Source: Bdellovibrionales bacterium
GTDB taxonomy: Bacteria > Bdellovibrionota > Bdellovibrionia > Bdellovibrionales > UBA1609
Reading direction: 5' to 3'
DNA length: 25,704 nucleotides
Assembly (NCBI GenBank): GCA_020435025.1
Contig: JAGRAG010000016.1
Location: 1-25,704 of the forward strand
The notes under the pieces were generated by a model. The model made no database searches. It was not told the DNA's origin and was given only the letters and a program-made list of their open reading frames with translations. The number at the start of each line of letters is the position of its first letter. The stretch's first letter is position 1. The position numbers and the translations under genes were made by a program. Positions 16,122 through 21,969 of this stretch are shown one piece after another.

Positions 16122-16155
16122 AAAAGCCTTCTAGTAAGTGTTCTGGAAGGCTTTT
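16122..16155 (+). terminator. Terminator hairpin after glutamine synthetase
   Basis: AAAAGCCTTCTAG (16122-16134) pairs with CTGGAAGGCTTTT (16143-16155) over 13 positions including one G-U pair; loop of 8 bases. It lies 47 bases past the stop and ends in TTTT. The flanking A and T runs would let it work on both strands. A further small stem (AAAGC / GCTTT) precedes it at about 16079-16102. Confidence 0.75.
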
Positions 16156-16256
16156 GGGACAGGGGGATGAGCGGTCGTACTTTTCACTCCATGTGCGTAG
16201 GATGAAGTAAATAAGAGAATAAAAATTAGTATCCTAAGAAGCATTCCCCATCTCAT
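16131..16256 (-). CDS. Possible secreted micropeptide (41 residues)
   Basis: On the minus strand an ATG at 16256 follows AGGGGA with a 5-base gap and opens a 41-codon frame ending in TAG at 16131. The product starts MRWGMLLRILIFILLFTSSYA, an ordinary signal peptide with a plausible cleavage after SYA, leaving a mature piece of about 20 residues (HGVKSTTAHPPVPKAFQNTY). The stop codon lies inside the terminator hairpin of the glutamine synthetase gene. No family is recognisable and such short frames arise by chance, but the combination of ribosome site and signal peptide is better than random. Confidence 0.35.
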   Translation of the reverse strand: MRWGMLLRILIFILLFTSSYAHGVKSTTAHPPVPKAFQNTY

Positions 16257-16507
16257 AGATGTCCCCTATATCTCATCAAACTATTCAATGGTCCTATCGG
16301 TATATTACCTAAATCATTTAATCTTCAAAAAACTGTTCAATGTCTCGACAATTTCTTTGTATCGACAAAAGTCCAGGGTTTCTAATGCTGAGACGGCTTA
16401 AATTTTTCTGGAATATTCGAGGTCTATCATATCTGGTTCCACACTGAGACGGTCCTTGTTTGGCCCTTTCGTTGCAATCCTCTTAAAAAAACGATTAGGG
16501 GGATGGA

Positions 16508-17599
16508 ATGGGAAAAATTTCTTTCAATAAATGGATAGTCTTGGCACTGTCGCTGCTTCAATTAGGAATTTCAGGCTGCGTAGAAGAGAAGGTTGTGGTG
16601 ACAGAGCCCTCGACAAGCAGCAATCGATTGACTGTGGCCAACGTTGAGCAGCTTTTAAGTTGCACGATTGTTCAAGAAGGGGCAGACAATATATTGACCT
16701 GTCCTGATGGAACTCAGTTGGTGATTCGTAATGGACAAGACGGCAAAGACGGAGCAGATGGGTCTGACGGAGCCGACGGAAAAGATGGCGTGGATGGAAC
16801 TTCTTGTTCTGTTGAGGCTGTTGCTGAAGGGGCTCTTATCAAGTGTGATGATGGAAGTGCGGTTCTAGTTCGTCATGGCGAGAAGGGATCTTCTTGCTCC
16901 GTCTCGGAAACGGCCATTGGGGCATTGATTTCGTGTGAAGATGGAACGCAAACAGTTGTTCGAAATGGTCAAGATGGTGCGGATGGTGCAGACGGTAAAG
17001 ACGGGGCCGACGGTGGTTCATGTACCGTTACGGAGACCGACCTAGGTGCTCTTATTGAGTGTGCTGATGGTGCCACAGCCGTAGTTCGAAATGGACAAGA
17101 CGGTCAAGATGGAGCAGATGGACAAGATGGTGTCGATGGAACAAGCTGTACTGTCACGGAGTCCGATATTGGCGCCGTTGTTAAATGTGCAGATGGAGCT
17201 ATGGCGGTCATTCGTCACGGTCAAGATGGTGCAGATGGTGCAGATGGTGGTTCCTGTACGGTTCATCAGGTCGACAATGGAGCCTATGTAGAGTGTGATG
17301 ATGGAACAGCGGCTCTGATCAAAAATGGTGAAGACGGTCAAGACGGAGCTGATGGGGCGGACGGTAAAGATGGTCAAGACGGGAACATTTCTGAATGGGC
17401 CATTGTCGATGTGATTAACCCCTGCGGAGTTCAGCCTCTTGATGAAGTGATTTTAAGATTTGCTAATGGAGAGTTAATGGCGCACTACTCACATGGAAGT
17501 CGTCAGCACTTTACAATATTAGAACCGGGAAATTATATCACTACCGACGGAACGAAATGTCGGTTTAGAGTGACTAATGACCTTCAAGTGGAATGGTAA
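16508..17599 (+). CDS. Collagen-like lipoprotein with six Cys-paired modules
   Basis: 363 residues, start preceded by AGGGGGATGG. The signal MGKISFNKWIVLALSLLQLGISGC ends in an I-S-G-C lipobox (Cys24). Six copies of a 26-residue module follow (51-76, 99-124, 129-154, 171-196, 213-238, 249-274), each of the form SC(T/S)V...GALI.C.DG...V(I/V)R(N/H)G with two cysteines about 14 residues apart, likely a disulfide. They are joined by collagen-type Gly-X-Asp runs (for example QDGADGADGKDGADGG) of 4 to 22 residues. The C-terminal ~70 residues (about 294-363) form a separate domain with two more Cys. Such proteins are displayed on the outer surface as stalks or adhesins; the Asp-rich runs may bind cations. 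The repeats make the gene prone to copy-number change. Confidence 0.85.
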   Translation: MGKISFNKWIVLALSLLQLGISGCVEEKVVVTEPSTSSNRLTVANVEQLLSCTIVQEGADNILTCPDGTQLVIRNGQDGKDGADGSDGADGKDGVDGTSCSVEAVAEGALIKCDDGSAVLVRHGEKGSSCSVSETAIGALISCEDGTQTVVRNGQDGADGADGKDGADGGSCTVTETDLGALIECADGATAVVRNGQDGQDGADGQDGVDGTSCTVTESDIGAVVKCADGAMAVIRHGQDGADGADGGSCTVHQVDNGAYVECDDGTAALIKNGEDGQDGADGADGKDGQDGNISEWAIVDVINPCGVQPLDEVILRFANGELMAHYSHGSRQHFTILEPGNYITTDGTKCRFRVTNDLQVEW

Positions 17600-17662
17600 A
17601 AAAGAGTCACCAAGATGAGAAAAGATTCTCTAAGATAAAGGAAAGCACAAGGATTTGCAGTT

Positions 17663-17687
17663 AAGGGGCCGTTTGGCCCCTTTTTTT
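17663..17687 (+). terminator. Rho-independent terminator after the collagen-like lipoprotein gene
   Basis: AAGGGGCC (17663-17670) and GGCCCCTT (17675-17682) form a GC-rich stem with a GTTT loop, running into seven T residues. Confidence 0.92.
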
Positions 17688-17733
17688 ATCTTCCTTTCTG
17701 GCCGTCGACGGATTTCTTCGGTATACCAAAAAT

Positions 17734-18591
17734 ATGGAAACAAATTATCAATTGTTAGATTCGGGGCATTTTAAAAAATGGGAAAAAGTGGGTCCCTATT
17801 TTATTGTCCGTCCGGCTTTAGGTGCCGTTTGGTCCCCACATCAACCCATTGAAACTTGGAAAGCGGATGCTGAATTTGAGCGAAATTCTTCAGGAAAGGG
17901 GAAATGGCGTTTGCATAAACGGCTTCCCGATAGTTGGAGTATTGATTTAAATGGGCTGACATTAGAGATTCAGTTGACTGATTTTGGACACTTAGGACTC
18001 TTTGCTGAACATGCTTCTAATTGGGATCAGTTGGTTCCTCTTTGTCAAAAATGGTCCCAGTCCAATGACGAAGTCCGTGTTCTTAATTTGTTTGCTTACA
18101 CGGGTGGAGTGACGTTGGCCTGCGCGAAAGGGGGAGCTTCGGTCACTCATTTAGATGCCTCAAAAACTAGTGTGGCCTGGGCGCGAAAAAATGCAGAGCT
18201 ATCAGCTTTATCTGAGAGGCCCATTCGGTGGATCGTTGATGATGTTAGTGGTTTTGTAGAAAGAGAGTTAAGGCGCGGGAAGACCTACCATGGGGTTGTT
18301 TTGGATCCTCCGAGTTTTGGAAGGGGGAGTAAGGGGCAGTTGTGGAAAATCGAAGAGCACCTTATTCCTCTTTTGGAGTCCATAAAGACTTTACTGGTTC
18401 CGGAAAATCATTTTGTTTTGCTTTCCTCGCACTCTCCTGGATACACGCCAATGGCTTTAGAGAATTTGTTAGCTGAACAAATAGGTGATGGCGTCCTGAC
18501 TTGTCGAGAGATGTTTGTCATTGATCAAAACAAAAAACGACTTCCGAGCGGAGCCCAGGCTTTTTTGGTTTTTGATAAACTACATCCTTGA
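17734..18591 (+). CDS. Class I SAM-dependent RNA methyltransferase, RlmI-like
   Basis: 285 residues. The SAM fold is clear: VLNLFAYTGGVTLACAKGGA (motif I, 117-136), VTHLDASKTSVAWARKNAE (acidic strand end), WIVDDVSGFVE and LDPPSFGRG (190-198), the pattern of the RlmI/RlmK-like group that methylates 23S rRNA bases. The N-terminal PUA domain of true RlmI is missing, as in several short members; the first ~90 residues include WRLHKRLPDSWSIDLNGLTLEIQL and LGLFAEHASNWDQL. The exact target nucleotide is therefore uncertain. No Shine-Dalgarno is visible; TATACC lies 6 bases before the ATG, so a leaderless or nearly leaderless message is possible. The last 17 bases including the TGA stop belong to the left arm of the large inverted repeat. 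Confidence 0.8.
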   Translation: METNYQLLDSGHFKKWEKVGPYFIVRPALGAVWSPHQPIETWKADAEFERNSSGKGKWRLHKRLPDSWSIDLNGLTLEIQLTDFGHLGLFAEHASNWDQLVPLCQKWSQSNDEVRVLNLFAYTGGVTLACAKGGASVTHLDASKTSVAWARKNAELSALSERPIRWIVDDVSGFVERELRRGKTYHGVVLDPPSFGRGSKGQLWKIEEHLIPLLESIKTLLVPENHFVLLSSHSPGYTPMALENLLAEQIGDGVLTCREMFVIDQNKKRLPSGAQAFLVFDKLHP

Positions 18592-18818
18592 ATTGCCGAT
18601 GAAATTTCAGAGAACTTAAAATTCTGACTACTCAACTACGAAGATCACATACATTCAGCTTCGGGGCACGGCTCCTGCCTTGCTGCCATCCCGCCTTTGG
18701 CGGGACCGCGTCCGGCTTGGCAGAGCGCCCTTCGCTAAATGTATGTGATCTTCGTAGTTGAGTAGTCAGAATTTTAAGTTCTCTGAAATTTCATCGGCAA
18801 TTCAAGGATGTAGTTTAT
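18575..18818. repeat. Perfect 81-bp inverted repeat around an 82-bp GC-rich core
   Basis: Arms 18575-18655 and 18738-18818 are identical over all 81 bases when one is reverse-complemented. The left arm starts inside the RlmI-like gene (last five codons and the stop), and the right arm holds an inverted copy of that gene end. The core (18656-18737) is much richer in GC and itself folds: CTGCCA...TGGCAG around CCCGCC/GGCGGG with loop TTT. As RNA the whole unit would be a very long hairpin. Confidence 0.9.
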
Positions 18819-18978
18819 TTTGCCCAGTGTTTAAAAATTTTTCATTTTAGAAATTTATCTCAATTTCATAAATTGTGAAGCAATATGTAGTCTGTATTCA
18901 GGCTAGCGGTTTTGAAATCGTGGAGGCTGGAAGTACTGTTTAAGCCGAGTTGGATAAATTAAAAAAAGGTGGTTTCTT
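18592..18978. other. Intergenic gap dominated by the large inverted repeat
   Basis: The first 227 bases are the inverted repeat. From 18819 to 18978 the DNA is AT-rich and non-coding; AAGGTGG before the ATG at 18979 is the ribosome site of the next gene. I see no other gene. Confidence 0.6.
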
Positions 18979-19587
18979 ATGAAATATTTTTTGCTTGTAG
19001 GCTCCTTATTATTTGCGATTTCCTCCCAAGCAAGAGTGCAACTCACATTGCAGTCTGAATCAGTGGAGATGTGGTCTCAGTTGGAAACCACATATACGGA
19101 ACGCTTAGGAGAAGTATTGAACCTAAAATCAAATTCGGTGCGCTTTAACTCGTTCAGGCAATCTTTAGAGTTGGATACCCAGGGTGTTTCGCTAAATATA
19201 CAAGTTCCTATTGATAATAACATCGGATCTAGGATTATGATTTTACTTTATAATGATCGTAAAAGTGCACGGCTTATCTATTATCATGACACTTTAGGGA
19301 ATATGGGAGCTGATGTGGAAGATTTTAGTATTTTTCCAGATCCGAGGACTCCTGGTGAGTATGTGTACGTGTTTCGAAAGGAATCACTAGAGAAGGCATT
19401 CCGTCAAATCTACAACAAGGCGATGGTTGATGCTCTAAGTGCTCATATAGATATTGAAAAAGAGAGATCGCTTTGTGCGCAAATGGACATTGAAACGGAT
19501 ATGCGTTGCAGTTTTGAAAACTCCGAAGAAATTTATTTTTGTCATATGGGCTCTTTCGTTTATAGGTTAACTTCAGATTGCGAGTGA
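18979..19587 (+). CDS. Secreted protein of unknown function
   Basis: 202 residues with AAGGTGG upstream. MKYFLLVGSLLFAISSQA is a Sec signal peptide with cleavage likely after SQA. The mature protein is mixed alpha/beta (VQLTLQSESVEMWSQLETTY, SRIMILLYNDRKSARLIYYHD, FRQIYNKAMVDALSAHIDIEKERSL) and has four Cys near the C-terminus (CAQMDIETDMRC and CHMG...DCE), suggesting two disulfides in the periplasm or outside the cell. I do not recognise a family. It converges with the phosphatase-PilZ gene, 71 bases apart. Confidence 0.65.
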   Translation: MKYFLLVGSLLFAISSQARVQLTLQSESVEMWSQLETTYTERLGEVLNLKSNSVRFNSFRQSLELDTQGVSLNIQVPIDNNIGSRIMILLYNDRKSARLIYYHDTLGNMGADVEDFSIFPDPRTPGEYVYVFRKESLEKAFRQIYNKAMVDALSAHIDIEKERSLCAQMDIETDMRCSFENSEEIYFCHMGSFVYRLTSDCE

Positions 19588-19658
19588 TCTCGAAAATAAT
19601 GTGGTTTGAAAGAAGTGTTTTGGGGCAAGGTGGAATTGAGTGGTCCGAATAAAATTCA

Positions 19659-20657
19659 TTAGCCCCAAGGCTTTGAGAGGAAATCAAAAGGATTTTTAGT
19701 CATATTGATGGCATAACAAATACCATCTTTTTCGTCGACGATTCGAGTGACCTTGCCTTCAAATCTCAAGACGTCTTGATTGTGACGGCCGATCTCGCCA
19801 ATAACTTTATCGCCGATATGTAAAATCTCTTTTTCGCTTTGAATAACATCACGAATATAAAGGCCGCGAACACTGTAGTTAATAGTTTCAAATTGATGCA
19901 TGAGGCCTTTAATGTAAATGTAAACAGGAATGATCCCTGAAAATCGCACCGACTGTCTTTGTGAAGTATGGTCTCGCAAGACCACCTCTTTTATAGAGCG
20001 ATTTAATGAAACGCTATAGAAGTTTTTTTGCGGCAAATGCAGGGCAGTGAGTTTGTTGTTGTAGACACAGCCGGTGTCTATGTTGATTCGCTGTTCGGTG
20101 ATCTCCACTTCCTGGTGAGGAGTGTGTCCATGAACAATGGTTTTTCCCCAGTTAAATTTGCTTTTAAGAAACGGAGTGCGTATCCATAGAAGATGACTTT
20201 GGTGGTCCTCTTCGCGAATTTCACTGAGGGGAACATCGGGAACTCCGGCGTGAACGAAGAAGTGCTGATCGGTTTCATAGAATAACTCAAGGTTTTGAAA
20301 GAATTCCAGATGATCATCGGGAATAACAATTTCCCCCTTTTCATTTCCGTAACTGGCTACAGTTGTACTGCCGCCATTATAGATAAAGGTAGCGGCTTGA
20401 GCTGAGTGGGAGTCTTCCAAAAAATGCATAAAAAGTTCTTCATGATTGCCCATAAGGCAAACGACATTATACTTCTTTTTGAGGTCTAAAATCACCTCAA
20501 TCACTTCTCTTGAATCATCTCCGCGGTCGATATAGTCGCCTAGAAAAACAAGAGTCGATGTCGGCTGGAGAGGAATTTTATTCAAAAGCAGTTTGAATTC
20601 ATTGGCGCAGCCGTGTATGTCGGAAAAAACAAAGATATCGTCAGGGTTCAAAGACAT
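19659..20657 (-). CDS. PPP-family metallophosphatase fused to a C-terminal PilZ domain
   Basis: 332 residues. Residues 8-210 hold every PPP signature: DIHG (13-16), GDYIDRG (40-46), GNHE (70-73), a later FVHAGVP (134-140) and VHGHTP (175-180), the metal-binding and phosphate-binding residues of ApaH/PrpE-like and bacterial Ser/Thr protein phosphatases. Residues about 230-325 are a PilZ domain with both c-di-GMP motifs intact: R234-Q-S-V-R238 and N260-Y-S-V-R-G265. No signal peptide, so cytoplasmic. The gene starts 6 bases after the DUF4442 gene ends, with AGGG as ribosome site, so the two are one operon. c-di-GMP control of dephosphorylation (protein or dinucleotide substrate) is inferred from the domain pair; no kinase is nearby. 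Confidence 0.85.
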   Translation of the reverse strand: MSLNPDDIFVFSDIHGCANEFKLLLNKIPLQPTSTLVFLGDYIDRGDDSREVIEVILDLKKKYNVVCLMGNHEELFMHFLEDSHSAQAATFIYNGGSTTVASYGNEKGEIVIPDDHLEFFQNLELFYETDQHFFVHAGVPDVPLSEIREEDHQSHLLWIRTPFLKSKFNWGKTIVHGHTPHQEVEITEQRINIDTGCVYNNKLTALHLPQKNFYSVSLNRSIKEVVLRDHTSQRQSVRFSGIIPVYIYIKGLMHQFETINYSVRGLYIRDVIQSEKEILHIGDKVIGEIGRHNQDVLRFEGKVTRIVDEKDGICYAINMTKNPFDFLSKPWG

Positions 20658-20663
20658 AGGGCC

Positions 20664-21143
20664 CTACTCTTTAAGCTTCAGAGACAGGCTAAGAGTGAAT
20701 TCGGCAACAGGTTCTGTTTCAATTGATGGGACCACAGCATATCCTTTAATAGGACGAGTCACCCGTTCTTTTGTTTCTAGACACTCTGAGATCATCTCAT
20801 CAATCAGGGCCCCTTCTTTGCAAAAAAAGTGGACATGTCCTTCCGCACGCTTCAGAAAATCGGCTTGAAAATCTTTAAAGACAAGGGATATTTTCATACC
20901 ACTTTGTCGAATTTTTTTTGTGGCAAGTAAACCTACAGCGGTGTCGGCGCCAATGGCTAAAGCTCCGAAATACATGGAACGAAGATGGTTTCTTGTCCAT
21001 CTATTTAAGGGAATACGGACTTCCATATGATCAGAACTTGAGGAAATGACAGAAGGGTTTGTGAAGGCGAGCAGAGGAATTTTAAAAATGCCAAAGGATC
21101 GAAGTAAAACGGTATCTTTTAGATTTTGGCTGACAATTTCCAC
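20664..21143 (-). CDS. DUF4442 protein (hotdog-fold, thioesterase-like)
   Basis: 159 residues from GTG 21143, preceded by AAGGA at about 9 bases. The pattern matches DUF4442 of the hotdog superfamily: VRIPLNRWTRNHLRSMYFGALAIGADTAVGLLA, where N-H-x-x-S-M-Y-F-G-A is the conserved segment, followed by KISLVFKDFQADFLKRAEGHVHFFCKEG. The family is related to acyl-CoA thioesterases, but the substrate is unknown and no catalytic residue can be fixed from here. It is first in the two-gene operon with the PPP-PilZ gene. Its promoter should lie in the 299-base gap shared with the divergent LuxR-type gene. Confidence 0.8.
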   Translation of the reverse strand: MEIVSQNLKDTVLLRSFGIFKIPLLAFTNPSVISSSSDHMEVRIPLNRWTRNHLRSMYFGALAIGADTAVGLLATKKIRQSGMKISLVFKDFQADFLKRAEGHVHFFCKEGALIDEMISECLETKERVTRPIKGYAVVPSIETEPVAEFTLSLSLKLKE

Positions 21144-21295
21144 GCTGAGATTCCTTAAGGTGCCTTTATTGAGGAGCTAGATTTAGGCTAACCCTACAAG
21201 ACTCATAAATCAATGAATCAGAGGTGTATTTTGCTATCGCTGAGGGTCTGCAAGATTTTTGGCGGGGATCCTGTGCTGATCATCTTTTAAGTGAA

Positions 21296-21337
21296 TTATA
21301 TTATCTAAACCGTTAAAAATCCTTATATTTTCTAAAC
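21296..21337. promoter_or_regulatory. Tandem near-identical 15-bp repeats in a divergent promoter region
   Basis: TTATATTATCTAAAC (21296-21310) and TTATATTTTCTAAAC (21323-21337) differ at one base and are offset by 27 bp. They lie between the DUF4442 gene (leftward) and the LuxR-type gene (rightward), so they could be paired binding sites for a regulator of either. The rest of this 299-base gap shows no gene. Confidence 0.4.
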
Positions 21338-21442
21338 TCAATTTTAGGCCAATATTTTTTAACCTTTGTCGGGGCGAAAGGCGTCATAACTTACGAAGCT
21401 GGGAAATGAATCCCTATGAAATTTTGATCAGGAGGATCAGTT

Positions 21443-21856
21443 ATGATGTTAAAAGAGTATCTCATTCGCAAAGGTTTATCTTATAGAGAATCTGAAGTTG
21501 CGGAACTTGTTTCTCAAGGACTTCCCAATGCTGCGGTTGCGGAAAAACTGTTTGTCACGGAAAAAACCATTAAGTTCCATCTAACCAATATCTATCGAAA
21601 GTTGAATCTAAAGTCTCGAGCGCAACTCATTATCTGGTGCCGGCCCGCTCAGGTCTTTCAAACAAGTTACTCTGGCCAAGAAACTTTTCTTCCCAATTAT
21701 GCGGCAGGATCGCAGGCTGGGGCCTTAGCTCAAGGGGCTCGACCAGTTCAGAATAACATCAACTCCCAGCACATGGGTACAGTCAATGGAGAATTTGACT
21801 TCAACACTGACTCTAGAGCGACGGAACGCAGTGGTATTGGTAAAAAAGAAATTTGA
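21443..21856 (+). CDS. LuxR/GerE-type helix-turn-helix regulator
   Basis: 137 residues with a strong AGGAGG seven bases before the ATG. Residues 12-68 are the four-helix LuxR (GerE) DNA-binding domain: LSYRESEVAELVSQGLPNAAVAEKLFVTEKTIKFHLTNIYRKLNLKSRAQL, with the recognition helix at TEKTIKFHLTNIY. There is no receiver, PAS or autoinducer domain; the ~70-residue tail is Gly/Gln/Asn-rich and probably disordered (SQAGALAQGARPVQNNINSQ). It may act as a small stand-alone regulator of the GerE type. The tandem 15-bp repeats upstream are candidate sites, possibly autoregulatory; this is inference. Confidence 0.88.
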   Translation: MMLKEYLIRKGLSYRESEVAELVSQGLPNAAVAEKLFVTEKTIKFHLTNIYRKLNLKSRAQLIIWCRPAQVFQTSYSGQETFLPNYAAGSQAGALAQGARPVQNNINSQHMGTVNGEFDFNTDSRATERSGIGKKEI

Positions 21857-21871
21857 TTCTAAAATTAGAGA

Positions 21872-21927
21872 GACCCTCTTCGTGCAGCCTCATTAGAAAG
21901 TGATGAGGCGCATCCAGAAAGAGGGTC
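21872..21927 (+). other. Nested stem-loop after the LuxR-type gene
   Basis: An outer stem GACCCTCTT (21872-21880) / AAGAGGGTC (21919-21927) encloses an inner stem GCCTCAT (21887-21893) / ATGAGGC (21903-21909). No T-run follows, so it is not a standard terminator, although it may end or stabilise the luxR-type message. It could also be a small RNA or a control element for the next gene, whose ATG is 43 bases on. Confidence 0.5.
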
Positions 21928-21933
21928 CGTTGC

Positions 21934-21963
21934 TTTACCTCATTTGACATTTCCTTTTATAAT
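21934..21963 (+). promoter_or_regulatory. Candidate promoter giving a leaderless message
   Basis: TTTACC (21934-21939), an 18-base spacer and a perfect TATAAT (21958-21963) lie just before the ATG at 21970. The distance from -10 box to ATG is 6 bases, so transcription would start at or next to the start codon. The absence of a Shine-Dalgarno upstream agrees with this. Confidence 0.5.
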
Positions 21964-21969
21964 AGAGAA

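Larger units (their letters stand above)
16076..16507. other. Intergenic gap between glutamine synthetase and the collagen-like lipoprotein
   Basis: It contains the terminator hairpin and the possible minus-strand micropeptide, listed separately. From about 16260 to 16507 it is AT-rich with no further frame or repeat that I can support; the promoter of the lipoprotein gene should lie here. Confidence 0.5.

Noticed and set aside
19325..19687. 120-codon minus-strand frame
   Set aside because: It lies opposite a gene with a clear signal peptide and ribosome site, and has no family pattern; a shadow frame.
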